From: Pseudomonas sp. SL4(2022) | GTDB lineage: Bacteria; Pseudomonadota; Gammaproteobacteria; Pseudomonadales; Pseudomonadaceae | DNA: 64,000 nucleotides | NCBI RefSeq assembly: GCF_026625725.1 | Contig: NZ_CP113060.1 | Location: 1,742,001 to 1,806,000, forward strand | Direction of reading: 5' to 3' | In this document: positions 46,230 to 55,139 of the stretch, one piece after another | Position numbering within the stretch: position 1 is the first letter of the stretch | How the letters are laid out: each line of letters starts with the position of its first letter | Made by a program: the position numbers and the translations under genes | The notes under the pieces: model-generated | The model's input: only the letters and a program-made list of their open reading frames with translations | Databases searched by the model: none | What the model was told of the DNA's origin: nothing

Positions 46230-47669
46230 TTAGTGATGCATATGTGGCATGGCCAGCAGAATGAAGGCCGCAATTTTGCCCAGCATGACACTGCTGTAGA
46301 GCCAGATGGGCATGCAGGCCAGGGCCCAGACCGCCAAGCGTTGGGTGCCGCTGCTGCCTGTGGCCCAAAACGCCGTCCGTTGCCAGCTCAGTTGCAGGCT
46401 CCAGAGAATGCCCAGCCAAGGCAGTAAACCGACAACCTTAAGCCAAGTATCACCGCGTTCGGCAAACGGCCCAACGTGCCAGGCCAGCCCCAGCAGTGCC
46501 GCACTTTCATTGACCAGACCTGGGCCGTATTTGCTGGCAAACATGGTGACCGCATGGGGGATCAGCCCGAGTATGGCCATGGGCGCTAGCGCATAGGCCA
46601 GGTCCAGCGCCAAGGCGCGTGGCGATTGCTGCACCCGTTTGGCGGCACTGCGGTAGCCCAGTGCGGCCAGCGGTACGGTAATGGCTATTGCCAGCAGCAG
46701 GGCCAGCAAGCCGGACAGCCGCCAGGTTTCGGTGCTGATCTGCAAGGTCTGGTGCAGCCAGGCACCCGCGATATTCCAGGGCAGGCTGTCGCGCAAGCCG
46801 GTGTGTTGCAGGCCATGCAGAAACTGGATGCCGACACCGGCTATCGCCAGAATCAGGATGATCACCCAGTAGTCATGCGGATCAGCCCGTTTGATCGGCT
46901 GGCCCAGACTTTTGCCGGGCCGCATCCAGTGCAGTTCGGCGCTGTCACAGGCCTGCACGCAATCGAGGCACAGGGTGCAGTTGTCCATGTTGTTGCGTTC
47001 CTCGAAGCGGAACGGCGAGAGGTGGTAGTGGCAGGCCGTGGCGCATTCGAAGGTGGTGCAACGGCTGCAGTCGCTCTGTTCAGTGCGGATGCTCAGCCCC
47101 CCGGCCTTGCCGTGACTGGCCAGCACCCGGCCCAGCGGGCAGATGTGCTTGCAGTACGCCATATCGGCAAAAAAGAAAAAACAGCCGGCGGCAAACAGGG
47201 TAAACAGCAGGAAGTACCAGGCCGTGGCTTGCGTCGAGGCGCTGAGTAAGCCAGGTGCGGCAAAGGCAATAACCCAGTAGCCGAAAAAGATCAGGCTGAA
47301 GCTGATCCAGGCGCCGCGCAGGGCCTTGGGGAAGCGCTTCTTCAAGCCAAAACGCTGCAGCCACTTGCCCATTGCGCCGTGCGGACAAATTGCACAAAAC
47401 GCGGGCCCCACTGTCGGGGTGAGTACACAGGTCAGCAGGGGCCAGAAGATCCCCCAGAACAGCAGGACCGTCAGGCCGTCTTTGCGGTCTTCACTGAAAA
47501 TGCCCAGGCCGATGGCCAGCACCAGAATGCTGACACTGACAACCTGCAGGCTGCCCATCAACCAGGGGTGCCGGAGCATGCGCCCGATAAGGGGTAATTG
47601 CGTGAGGTTAAGGCTGTTACGGCGCGCGTTGGGCTGGCCGGAACGGGCAATGATTTGTTCGTTCATCAT
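46230..47669 (-). CDS. Polytopic membrane polyferredoxin (4Fe-4S, NosR/NapH-like)
   Basis: A 479-aa inner-membrane protein with about 10 TM segments and many Cys pairs: FCAICPHGAMG and YCKHICPLGRVL (the CxxxCP motifs of NapH/NosR/CcoG proteins), DCSRCTTFECATACHYHLSP and NCTLCLDCVQACDSAELHW (4Fe-4S ferredoxin type). It would pass electrons across or at the membrane. The pairing with a TonB receptor and a DUF2946 protein on the same strand suggests reductive release or uptake of a metal chelate (iron or copper), by inference. ATG 47669 follows GAGGAG. The C-terminus is His/Met-rich (MPHMHH). Confidence 0.85.
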   Translation of the reverse strand: MMNEQIIARSGQPNARRNSLNLTQLPLIGRMLRHPWLMGSLQVVSVSILVLAIGLGIFSEDRKDGLTVLLFWGIFWPLLTCVLTPTVGPAFCAICPHGAMGKWLQRFGLKKRFPKALRGAWISFSLIFFGYWVIAFAAPGLLSASTQATAWYFLLFTLFAAGCFFFFADMAYCKHICPLGRVLASHGKAGGLSIRTEQSDCSRCTTFECATACHYHLSPFRFEERNNMDNCTLCLDCVQACDSAELHWMRPGKSLGQPIKRADPHDYWVIILILAIAGVGIQFLHGLQHTGLRDSLPWNIAGAWLHQTLQISTETWRLSGLLALLLAIAITVPLAALGYRSAAKRVQQSPRALALDLAYALAPMAILGLIPHAVTMFASKYGPGLVNESAALLGLAWHVGPFAERGDTWLKVVGLLPWLGILWSLQLSWQRTAFWATGSSGTQRLAVWALACMPIWLYSSVMLGKIAAFILLAMPHMHH

Positions 47670-47716
47670 CAGGCTCCTCACCTGCCGGCCACGGCTGACC
47701 GGCAGGTGTTGCTGGC

Positions 47717-49669
47717 TTAGAAGTCGATACGGCTGCCGACATAGAAATAGCGTGTGTCGGGGTCATTACGACCACCGCCGGTTCCGGCGTTGTTATTGAC
47801 GTAGTTATCCGGGTCACGTTGGTCGAACAGGTTGTCGACACCGGCAAACAGTTCCAACTGTTCGGTCAGCGCATGGCTGATATTCAGGTCCACCAGCGTC
47901 TGGCGGGTGTCGTAGGCTTCGCAGCTCACCCGGCAGCCGCTCTCGCGTGACAGGTAGTCGCCGACATGCCGTGCCCGTGCGGTGAGGCTCCAGTAGTCCA
48001 GTGTGTAGGTGCTTTCCAACCGATAGGTGCGGCGTGCGCGACCTTCCAGGCGCTGGTCGGTGTTGGCATCCATGGCATCCAGCCATTCGTAGCCGGCGCG
48101 CAGGCGCAGGTTTTCGCTGGCCTGCCAGTCGGCATTGAGCTCCAGGCCTCGGATACGCGCCTTGTCGACGTTCATATACTCGGAGAAGTTGCGGAAACGA
48201 CCGCCGCCAATGGGCTGACTGCGCACCACGCGCGACATGATCAAATCATCGATATCGCTCTGATGGAGTACTGCCTCCAGATCCAGCGCGCCGAGTGTGC
48301 GACCCACGGCCAGTTCCCAGGACTGCGATTGCTCAGGTTGCAGGTTGGGGTTGCCGTTGATCACACTGGTGCCGCCGCCTCGGGTAAAGCTGGCGTATTG
48401 CTCCAGCAGGCTGGGCGCGCGAAAGCCCTCGCCATAGCCCAGGCGGGCCCGCCAGTCGCCGTCACGCCAGCCCAGGCTGACCTTGGGTGTCAGGGCGCTG
48501 TCGAAATCGTCAAAGTGGTCGTAACGCGCCCCGGCGACCAATGTCCACTGATCGTTGATCTGCCACTCATCCTGTAACAGGGCAAACGCGTTATCGCGAG
48601 CGGCGCTCTGGGCGTTGATGGTCACATCCAGTTCATCACGGTTGTAGCCGCCACCCAGGGTCACCTTGTGCGTGTCCAGTACCGGCAGGCTGTACAGCGC
48701 ATCGCTTTGGTACTGCTTGTACCGCGTGGTTTCACGCAGGGTTTCCGGGAAGCTGCGGTTGGTAGCACCGCTGCTGCGCCCGGCACTGCTGCGCAGTTTC
48801 AGTTCGCCGGGGCCGATCAGGCGTTGGTAGTCCAGGCCGTAAAACGTTCGGCGTTCGTCTTCGAAGTTGCTGTAGTCCAGCGTATCGAACACCGGCGGGC
48901 CACCACCGGGGCGACGAATCAAGGCTTGGGCGGCGCGGTCATTGTCGCGATCAAAAATCTCCACCGCCCAGCCCAGCGACTGCACGTCATCGGGTGTCCA
49001 GCGACCGCGGTAGGCCGCGGACAGGTTGATCAATCGGCCGCTGTCATCCTCGGTGGAGTCTTCGTGACGCAGGGCGTTGCGGTGTTCCTGCTCAAGGGTC
49101 AGCGAGTGCCCTAAGGTGCCATCGCCGAATCGGGCATTGATGCCGCTTTGCAGGGTTTCGCGGCCTTCGCGTGCCGCACCAGTGGTCACTTGGGCGCTGA
49201 CGCCAGGGTCTTCGCCCGGTTGCCGGGTGATGATATTGATCACCCCGCCCAAGGCATCCGAGCCATAGAGGGACGACATCGGGCCGCGCACGATCTCGAT
49301 GCGCTCGATATCAAAGGTGCTGATCTGGTTGGGGTTGTTGCTGCTGTAGTTGTTGGTGCGGCGCTGCCCGTTGATCAGGATCAGGCTTTGGTTGCTGTTG
49401 AAGCCGCGGATGGACAGCGCACCTGTGGCGCCGGCGTTGTTGGCTTGCACACCGGTCGCCGACTTCAGCACTTCGGTCACGCTGTGTGCGGAGTGCTGGT
49501 TGAGTTCATGGCGATCAATCACCTGCACAGAGGCCTGTACATCTTTGATCGGTTGCGGAGTGCCGGTGGCGGTGACCACCATGTCTTGCAGTTGCAGCGA
49601 TTGTGCGTGAAGTGCGGATGCACCGGCGCAAGCGACTACCGCCAACGCCAGGGTCGAAATACGGTACAT
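47717..49669 (-). CDS. TonB-dependent outer-membrane receptor (FepA/colicin-receptor-like)
   Basis: A 650-aa receptor. Signal peptide ends ALHAQS; then a TonB box-like DMVVTATG, a plug domain (VTEVLKSATGVQANNAGATG, RIEIVRGPMSSLYGSDALGG, VINIITRQPGED) and a barrel ending GSRIDF. The plug is of the FepA/Cir/BtuB branch. ATG 49669 was chosen as it gives the signal peptide. Between it and DUF2946 lies a hairpin. The substrate is unknown; the neighbouring DUF2946 and polyferredoxin genes point to a metal or metal chelate. Confidence 0.92.
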   Translation of the reverse strand: MYRISTLALAVVACAGASALHAQSLQLQDMVVTATGTPQPIKDVQASVQVIDRHELNQHSAHSVTEVLKSATGVQANNAGATGALSIRGFNSNQSLILINGQRRTNNYSSNNPNQISTFDIERIEIVRGPMSSLYGSDALGGVINIITRQPGEDPGVSAQVTTGAAREGRETLQSGINARFGDGTLGHSLTLEQEHRNALRHEDSTEDDSGRLINLSAAYRGRWTPDDVQSLGWAVEIFDRDNDRAAQALIRRPGGGPPVFDTLDYSNFEDERRTFYGLDYQRLIGPGELKLRSSAGRSSGATNRSFPETLRETTRYKQYQSDALYSLPVLDTHKVTLGGGYNRDELDVTINAQSAARDNAFALLQDEWQINDQWTLVAGARYDHFDDFDSALTPKVSLGWRDGDWRARLGYGEGFRAPSLLEQYASFTRGGGTSVINGNPNLQPEQSQSWELAVGRTLGALDLEAVLHQSDIDDLIMSRVVRSQPIGGGRFRNFSEYMNVDKARIRGLELNADWQASENLRLRAGYEWLDAMDANTDQRLEGRARRTYRLESTYTLDYWSLTARARHVGDYLSRESGCRVSCEAYDTRQTLVDLNISHALTEQLELFAGVDNLFDQRDPDNYVNNNAGTGGGRNDPDTRYFYVGSRIDF

Positions 49670-49695
49670 AGAGATAATCCTGAATGCATGAAAGT

Positions 49696-49717
49696 ACCCG
49701 GCAAACGAGTGCCGGGT
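49696..49717. repeat. Hairpin between DUF2946 and TonB receptor genes
   Basis: ACCCGGCA-AACGAG-TGCCGGGT, an 8-bp perfect stem with a 6-nt loop in the 62-bp gap. It may separate the two transcripts or attenuate. Confidence 0.5.
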
Positions 49718-49731
49718 GATGAGCATGGGTA

Positions 49732-50085
49732 TCAGGCGTAGAGCGGAGGGGCGCGGTTGGGGGGGGCCAGCAGGAAGGGCGGATACCAGCGCAGCACTTG
49801 TGCTTCGAGCAACACGGGCGTTGCCATACGCGCAGGTGCAGGCGGCAGGTAGACCAGCACCGGCAGGCTGCTGGCCTGGGTTGAGCACTGCGCGCAAGGG
49901 CTGTGTGCAGGCGGTTCTTGATCGTCAATGGCGACCAACTGAGTACCCTGCGAGGTGCACAGCAGCATGAAGTCAGTGGTCATGATCAGCGGTGCGCTCC
50001 ATACCAACAGCGTGGCGCGCAGCAACATGCCCGCGAGGGCAATGGCCAGCAACCAGTCTGTTGTGGAGCGCGTAAGCCGCATCAA
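49732..50085 (-). CDS. DUF2946-type small membrane protein
   Basis: A 117-aa protein with an N-terminal membrane segment (WLLAIALAGMLLRATLLVW), a CxxC motif near the middle (HSPCAQCSTQ) and a Pro-rich hydrophobic C-terminus (RWYPPFLLAPPNRAPPLYA). This layout is that of DUF2946 proteins, which often precede copper-related TonB receptors; the assignment is by pattern only. It lies just upstream of the TonB receptor on the same strand. Confidence 0.75.
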   Translation of the reverse strand: MMRLTRSTTDWLLAIALAGMLLRATLLVWSAPLIMTTDFMLLCTSQGTQLVAIDDQEPPAHSPCAQCSTQASSLPVLVYLPPAPARMATPVLLEAQVLRWYPPFLLAPPNRAPPLYA

Positions 50086-50173
50086 TGGATTACCTGTAGG
50101 TGGGCGGGGAGCATTCTAGTTGTTTTGCCGGCCGCCTTGGGTGACACATCGCCGCAGCGCGCTGCCGTCCGAC

Positions 50174-50337
50174 TTAGCATAGGTCAGGATTGCGTGCCGG
50201 CAGGCCGCGCAGCAGCTGCTTAAACAGTTCTAGGTTATGCCACTCCTGCTGGATGCGCTCAGAGAAGACCACCACCGGCAGGCTGATCCAGTGTTCGGAA
50301 AAGCGCTGGCAGCTGGCGATATAGTCGGCATCGGTTT
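50174..50337 (-). pseudogene. C-terminal fragment of an unknown protein
   Basis: The minus-strand frame reads DADYIASCQRFSEHWISLPV, VVFSERIQQEWHNLELFKQL, LRGLPARNPDLC-stop, with strong coding character but no start; it begins exactly where similarity to the 78-aa gene breaks off. I do not recognise the parent protein. Confidence 0.5.
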
Positions 50338-50431
50338 TCCCAGTTTTGCGCTGGGTGTGTCAGCGCCACACTGCGAAGGCGCAGGCCGCTAGCACAACGG
50401 CGGTCAGCACGATAATCGTCAGGGTGTTCAT
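50338..50431 (-). pseudogene. 5' remnant of the 78-aa membrane-protein gene
   Basis: From ATG 50431 the frame reads MNTLTIIVLTAVVLAACAFA VWR-stop: identical to the start of the intact 45506-45742 gene except one residue, then TGA (Ser/Trp region changed) after 23 codons. Similarity continues to QRK and then ends. The ATG overlaps the intact GNAT stop (ATGA). Confidence 0.9.
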
Positions 50432-50910
50432 CGCTGCTCCAGCGTTTTGCCCATCAGCCATCGCGGCAACATAACAGTGCCGCGTGCCACCGTCTGTGCC
50501 TGCTGCACAGAAAAGCCCTGGCGGGCAAAAAACGCTTGGGCCACCAGGCTGGCCTCGGTAAACAGCTCTTGCACACCCGCCGCGCGCAAGCGTTGCTCGG
50601 CAGTGGCATACAGGGCGCTGGCAACACCCTGACGGGCATGACTGGGCGCGCAGTACAGCAGGTCGATATGCCCATCCAGGCTAAAGCCGATAAAACCAGC
50701 GATTGCCTGGCCATCGTCGGCAATCAGCAGCTCAAGTGAAGCGAAACGTGTTTGCCAGGCCGACAAGTCCGCAACCTCGGGCGCCCAGGCCTGACGCTGC
50801 GCGGCGTTGTAGTGCTGGGTGGTCAACTGATTGACCGATGCCTGAAACAACGCGACCAATGCTGTCAGGTCATCGGCGTGATAGGTGCGCAGGCGCAGGG
50901 ACGGTTGCAT
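50428..50910 (-). CDS. GNAT family N-acetyltransferase
   Basis: A 160-aa acetyltransferase of the YafP/ElaA-like GNAT type: LRTYHADDLTALVALFQASV, SLELLIADDGQAIAGFIGF, LYCAPSHARQGVASALYATA (acetyl-CoA block) and FTEASLVAQAFFARQGFSVQ. Intact counterpart of the remnant at 45.74-45.83 kb. Substrate unknown. Confidence 0.9.
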   Translation of the reverse strand: MQPSLRLRTYHADDLTALVALFQASVNQLTTQHYNAAQRQAWAPEVADLSAWQTRFASLELLIADDGQAIAGFIGFSLDGHIDLLYCAPSHARQGVASALYATAEQRLRAAGVQELFTEASLVAQAFFARQGFSVQQAQTVARGTVMLPRWLMGKTLEQR

Positions 50911-51007
50911 GGGGAGTGTCGTGCGGAGGATGTGCAGCGATTGTCCGTCGCAGCGGCATGCGGCTCAAGGGCTCGATGCATCGTCCGGGCCCTTTCCGTT
51001 GGGTGAA

Positions 51008-52930
51008 TCAGTCAGCGTGCTGAGCGGGCATGCGCGCCTCGGTGCGCAGCCGTTCGACCAGTTCAGCCAGCGTCAGGCTGCCAAGGTTGTCGCCGGCGCG
51101 GCTGCGCAGGGTGACGCGGCCTTCGGCTTTTTCCTGTTCGCCGATGACCAGCAGGTAGGGCACTTTCTGCAGGGTGGCTTCGCGGATCTTGTAGCCGATT
51201 TTCTCGTTACGCAGGTCGGCTACCGCGCGCAGGCCGGCGCGCTTGAGGGCGGCGAGTACCTGGCGGGCGTAGTCGTTTTGCCCTTCGGAGATGGTCAGCA
51301 CGGCGGCCTGTTGCGGCGCCAGCCACAGCGGAAACAGACCGCTGTATTGCTCGATGAGAATGCCGGTGAAGCGCTCCAGTGAGCCGAACAATGCACGGTG
51401 CAGCATCACCGGGCGTTCGCGTTCGCCCTGTTCGTTGATGTAGCTGATGTCGAAGCGCTCAGGCAGGTTGAGGTCCACCTGCAGGGTGCCGCACTGCCAG
51501 TCGCGGCCGATCGCGTCGCGCAGCACGAACTCCAGTTTCGGCCCGTAGAACGCGCCTTCGCCGGGGTTGAGCTGGTAGTCGATATTCATCCGTTGCAGCG
51601 CGCCGGACAGTGCGCCTTCCAGTTGATCCCAGGTTTGGTCGCTGCCGATGCGGTTGGCCGGGCGGGTGGAGAGTTTCACCGCCACCTCGTTAAAGCCGAA
51701 GTCGCGGTAGATGGCGAACACCAGGGCGATGGTGTCGGCGCATTCCTGTTCCATCTGCGCGGCGGTGCAGAATATGTGCGCGTCGTCCTGGGTGAAGTGG
51801 CGCACGCGCAGCAGGCCGTGCAGCGCGCCGGACGGCTCGTAGCGGTGCACCTTGCCGAATTCGGCCATGCGCAGCGGCAGGTCGCGGTAGCTCTTCAGGC
51901 CGCGGGCGTAGAGCGCCACCGCGCCGGGGCAGTTCATCGGCTTGAGGGCGAACACGCGCTCGTCTTCGGTGCTGGTGGTGAACATGGCCTCGCGGTAGTT
52001 GAACCAGTGCCCGGAGGTTTCCCACAGGCTGCGGTCCATCACGTCGGGGGTGTTGACCTCGACATAGCCGGCGGCGTCCTGCTGCTGGCGCATGTAGTTG
52101 ATCAGTTGCTGGAACAGCGTCCAGCCTTTGGGGTGCCAGAACACCGAGCCCGGGGCGCAGTCGTCGAAGTGGAACAGATCAAGCTGAGCACCGAGCTTGC
52201 GGTGGTCGCGCTTGCCGGCTTCCTCCAGACGCGTGAGGTAGGCCTTGAGTTCTTTCGGCGTGGCCCAGCAGGTGCCGTAGATGCGTTGCAGCGCGGCATT
52301 CTTGGCGTCGCCGCGCCAGTAGGCACCGGCCACTTTGGTCAGTTTGAAGGCTTGCAGCAGGCCGGTGCGCGGGATGTGCGGGCCACGGCAAAGGTCCTCG
52401 AAGTCGCCCTGGCGGTACAGCGACAGCACCTCGCCCTCGGCAATATCGCGGATCAGCTCGGCCTTGTAGTGCTCGCCCTGCGCCTCGAAATGGGCGATGG
52501 CTTCAGCACGTGGCAGCTCGCGGCGGCTGACCGGTAGATCGGCGGCGGCCAGCTCGGTCATGCGCGCTTCGATGCGTTCGAGATCGTCCGGGGTAAAGGG
52601 CCGCTCGAAGGCAAAGTCGTAGAAAAAACCGTCTTCGATCACCGGGCCGATGGTCACCTGAGCGCTCGGGTACAGCTGCTTCACTGCCATGGCCAGCAGG
52701 TGCGCGCAGGAGTGGCGCAGCAGCTCCAGGCCCTCGGGGTCGCGCGCGGTGATCAGGCTGAGCTGGGCGTCGTTGTCAATCAAGGCGCTGGTATCCACCA
52801 GGCGGCCATCCAGGCGGCCGGCCAGGGCGGCCTTGGCCAGGCCGGGGCCGATATCGGCGGCGACGTCGGCCACGCTCAGAGGTTGGGCGTAATGACGTAG
52901 GCTGCCGTCGGGCAGGGTGATGCTGGGCAT
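51008..52930 (-). CDS. thrS: Threonyl-tRNA synthetase, probably the zinc-starvation paralog (ThrS2)
   Basis: Charges tRNA-Thr. The 640-aa protein has the TGS domain ([17 protein letters not shown]), the editing domain ([20 protein letters not shown]) and the class II core: motif 2 region [31 protein letters not shown] and [12 protein letters not shown], plus the anticodon domain. The zinc ligands Cys (MNCPGA), His (DDAHIFC) and His (VMLHRA) are all kept. It is not followed by infC-rpmI-rplT, where the housekeeping thrS normally sits, and it lies behind a Zur-type operon, so I read it as a second, stress copy. This is inference. Confidence 0.93.
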   Translation of the reverse strand: MPSITLPDGSLRHYAQPLSVADVAADIGPGLAKAALAGRLDGRLVDTSALIDNDAQLSLITARDPEGLELLRHSCAHLLAMAVKQLYPSAQVTIGPVIEDGFFYDFAFERPFTPDDLERIEARMTELAAADLPVSRRELPRAEAIAHFEAQGEHYKAELIRDIAEGEVLSLYRQGDFEDLCRGPHIPRTGLLQAFKLTKVAGAYWRGDAKNAALQRIYGTCWATPKELKAYLTRLEEAGKRDHRKLGAQLDLFHFDDCAPGSVFWHPKGWTLFQQLINYMRQQQDAAGYVEVNTPDVMDRSLWETSGHWFNYREAMFTTSTEDERVFALKPMNCPGAVALYARGLKSYRDLPLRMAEFGKVHRYEPSGALHGLLRVRHFTQDDAHIFCTAAQMEQECADTIALVFAIYRDFGFNEVAVKLSTRPANRIGSDQTWDQLEGALSGALQRMNIDYQLNPGEGAFYGPKLEFVLRDAIGRDWQCGTLQVDLNLPERFDISYINEQGERERPVMLHRALFGSLERFTGILIEQYSGLFPLWLAPQQAAVLTISEGQNDYARQVLAALKRAGLRAVADLRNEKIGYKIREATLQKVPYLLVIGEQEKAEGRVTLRSRAGDNLGSLTLAELVERLRTEARMPAQHAD

Positions 52931-52969
52931 ATCGGTTCTCTAATCAGGGTCGGTTAAAGGGGGCGATTC

Positions 52970-53151
52970 GTAGGGTGGGTCGGGCCGCGCAGGTTAGCGG
53001 CGCAAAGGTGCAGCCATGGAGGCCATCATGTAGTCCGTGCGCCGCGTAACCCACCATCGGCCAACACCGGGAGATCGCCCGGTGGGTTACGCGGCGCGCC
53101 GTGCTAGTGGTGTCTGCACGTTTGGAGTTTGGCGCCGCTAACCCACCCTAC
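52970..53151. repeat. Nested inverted repeats filling the pyrC-thrS gap
   Basis: An inner perfect 17-bp pair, GCGCCGCGTAACCCACC (53039-53055) with GGTGGGTTACGCGGCGC (53081-53097). Outer arms GTAGGGTGGGT (52970-52980) and ACCCACCCTAC (53141-53151), with AGCGGCGC/GCGCCGCT inside. It occupies nearly all of the 226-bp gap and contains no gene. It may act as a terminator or attenuator between pyrC and thrS, or simply be a composite repeat. Confidence 0.75.
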
Positions 53152-53156
53152 AGTTG

Positions 53157-54497
53157 TTATTGGCGCTGGTAGCGCAGCGGCAAGCCCTCGCAGTCGTCCT
53201 GCACCTGACCGTTGTGCCAGGCCAGTTGGCCGGAAACGATGGTGGTGCGCACGGCATGGCGGAAGGCGCGGCCCTGGAAGGGTGTCCAGCCGCAGTGCGC
53301 GAGCGTGGGGTCGGCTTCGACCGGGCGCGGTTCGGCCAGGCGCTCGATTAGGGTCAGGTCGGCCCAGTAGCCTTCGCGCAGGTAGCCGCGCTGCTCGATG
53401 GCAAAGCGCTGCGCGACGGCATGGCTGGTTTTCTCGACCAAGGTGGTCAGAGGCAGCAGGCCGTCGGCCACCAGTTCCAGCAGCGAGGGCAGGGCGTGTT
53501 GCACCAGTGGCAGGCCGGACGGGGCTTGCAGGTAGGGCCGCTGCTTTTCTTCCAGGGTGTGCGGGGCGTGGTCGGTGCCGATGATGTCCAACCGGCCGCA
53601 CAGCAGGGCCTGACGCAGGGCATCTCGGTCGGCTTGGGTTTTGATCGCCGGGTTGCATTTGATCAGGTGGCCGAGCGCCGCGTAGTCGCGGTCATCGAAG
53701 TACAGGTGGTGCGCGCAGACCTCGGCGGTGATCTGCTTGCCGGCCAGCGGGCCGGGTTGGAACAGGCTCAGTTCGCGGGCCGTGGTGATGTGCAGCACGT
53801 GCAACTGGGTGTCAAAGCGCTGCGCCAGGCTGACGGCGAGGCTGGAGGATTGGTAGCAGGCCTCGGCATCGCGGATCAGCGGATGCTGCTCGGCGGGAAT
53901 CTGCTCGCCGTACTGCGCCTGCCACTGCTGTTCGCGTTCGCGGATGCGCGGCGTGTGTTCGCAGTGGGTGAGGATGATGGTCGGGCAATCGCGGAACAGC
54001 CGTTCCAGCGAGGGCAGGTCATCCACCAGCATGTTGCCGGTGCTGGCACCCATAAAGACTTTCACCGCTGCCACGCGGTTGGGGTCGAGCGCGGCGACGA
54101 TGTCGAGGTTCTCGTGGCTGACGCCAAAGTGGAAGCCGAAGTTGGTTTTCGAGCAGTTGGCGGCGCGCCGCTCTTTGGCTTCCAGCGCCTCTAGGTTAAG
54201 GGTCGGCGGGTTGGTGTTGGGCATGTCCATGACGCTGGTGATGCCGCCGGCCACCGCCGCCCGCGATTCCGTGGCGAAGCTGCCCTTGTGCGGCGCACCG
54301 GGGTCACGGAAGTGCACCTGATCGTCGATCATCCCCGGCAGCAGAAACTGCCCGGCGGCGTCGATCTCAACCTTGGCATTCACGCCGGTCAGGCTGCTGG
54401 CGATGGTCTCGATGCGGCCGTGGCGCACCAGCAGGTCGGCCTCGTATTCGCGGCCTTCGTTGATCAGGCGTGCGTTGCGGATCAGCAGGTCAGTCAT
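53157..54497 (-). CDS. pyrC: Dihydroorotase, PyrC2-type paralog
   Basis: Zinc amidohydrolase catalysing carbamoyl-aspartate/dihydroorotate interconversion. The 446-aa protein has the metal HxH-type site in [13 protein letters not shown], the carboxylated-Lys region [46 protein letters not shown] and [12 protein letters not shown]. In place of the usual HxHxR there is QVHFRDPG, so the first His is a Gln. Such paralogs accompany Zur-regulated genes in pseudomonads, as a back-up during zinc limitation. ATG 54497 overlaps the yidD stop by 8 bp. Confidence 0.92.
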   Translation of the reverse strand: MTDLLIRNARLINEGREYEADLLVRHGRIETIASSLTGVNAKVEIDAAGQFLLPGMIDDQVHFRDPGAPHKGSFATESRAAVAGGITSVMDMPNTNPPTLNLEALEAKERRAANCSKTNFGFHFGVSHENLDIVAALDPNRVAAVKVFMGASTGNMLVDDLPSLERLFRDCPTIILTHCEHTPRIREREQQWQAQYGEQIPAEQHPLIRDAEACYQSSSLAVSLAQRFDTQLHVLHITTARELSLFQPGPLAGKQITAEVCAHHLYFDDRDYAALGHLIKCNPAIKTQADRDALRQALLCGRLDIIGTDHAPHTLEEKQRPYLQAPSGLPLVQHALPSLLELVADGLLPLTTLVEKTSHAVAQRFAIEQRGYLREGYWADLTLIERLAEPRPVEADPTLAHCGWTPFQGRAFRHAVRTTIVSGQLAWHNGQVQDDCEGLPLRYQRQ

Positions 54498-54735
54498 GGC
54501 GATGCTCCTCGTGACAGGGATGAGTGGGCGGCACCGGGTCGTAGCCGCCCGGATGCCAGGGGTGACAGCGCAACAAGCGGCGCAGGGATAGCCAACTGCC
54601 GCGCAGCGCGCCATGGCGTTCCAGCGCTTCGACGGCGTAGTGCGAGCAGCTGGGGTGGAAGCGACAGCGCGGCCCGAGCAACGGGCTGATCAGGTATTGA
54701 TACAACCGCACCAGGCCCAGCAGCAGGCGTTTCAT
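54490..54735 (-). CDS. yidD: YidD-family membrane protein insertion efficiency factor
   Basis: An 81-aa protein with the YidD signature ([53 protein letters not shown]). YidD assists YidC-dependent membrane insertion; normally it sits next to rnpA/yidC. Here it lies inside a zinc-starvation operon between hisI (ATGA overlap) and pyrC. The C-terminus is His-rich ([10 protein letters not shown]) and could bind metal. Probably a paralog, though a relocated sole copy is possible. Confidence 0.88.
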   Translation of the reverse strand: MKRLLLGLVRLYQYLISPLLGPRCRFHPSCSHYAVEALERHGALRGSWLSLRRLLRCHPWHPGGYDPVPPTHPCHEEHRHD

Positions 54736-55139
54736 TGCGGCACGCTGATCACGCTCACCCGCGCGTCGCGGATGGCGTTGTAAAAGCAGTTGGGTCGGCC
54801 GGTGTGGCAGGCTGGGCCTTGTTGCTCAACGAGCAGCAGCACGGCGTCGCCGTCACAGTCCAGCCGCGCCTCGATCAGCCGTTGCCGGTGGCCACTGGTT
54901 TCGCCCTTGCGCCACAACTGCTGGCGTGAGCGCGACCAGTAACAGACCTGGCCGCTGGCGAGGGTTTCTTCCAGCGCGGCGCGGTTCATCCAGGCCAGCA
55001 TCAGCACCTCGCCGCTGTCATGTTGCTGGGCGATAGCGGCGATCAGGCCGTCAGTATTCCATGGGATGGCCTCCAGCACGGCGGCCAGCGGGCGGCTGTC
55101 GCCCAGCCCGGCCTGTTCCAGCTCAAGCCATAGGCTCAT
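54732..55139 (-). CDS. hisI: Phosphoribosyl-AMP cyclohydrolase, HisI2 paralog
   Basis: Zinc enzyme of histidine synthesis. The 135-aa protein carries the family blocks [53 protein letters not shown] and [14 protein letters not shown], with the three zinc-ligand Cys kept. A stand-alone hisI in a Zur-type operon is typical of zinc-limitation paralogs. It overlaps the znuA-like stop and the yidD start by ATGA. Confidence 0.93.
   Translation of the reverse strand: MSLWLELEQAGLGDSRPLAAVLEAIPWNTDGLIAAIAQQHDSGEVLMLAWMNRAALEETLASGQVCYWSRSRQQLWRKGETSGHRQRLIEARLDCDGDAVLLLVEQQGPACHTGRPNCFYNAIRDARVSVISVPQ

Noticed and set aside
45506..50910. Transposon or IS as the cause of the duplicated flanks
   Set aside because: No transposase, terminal inverted repeats or target duplication could be found between the two copies.
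51008..52930. ThrS as a zinc-independent synthetase that lost its ligands
   Set aside because: Cys in MNCPGA and His in DDAHIFC and VMLHRA are all present.
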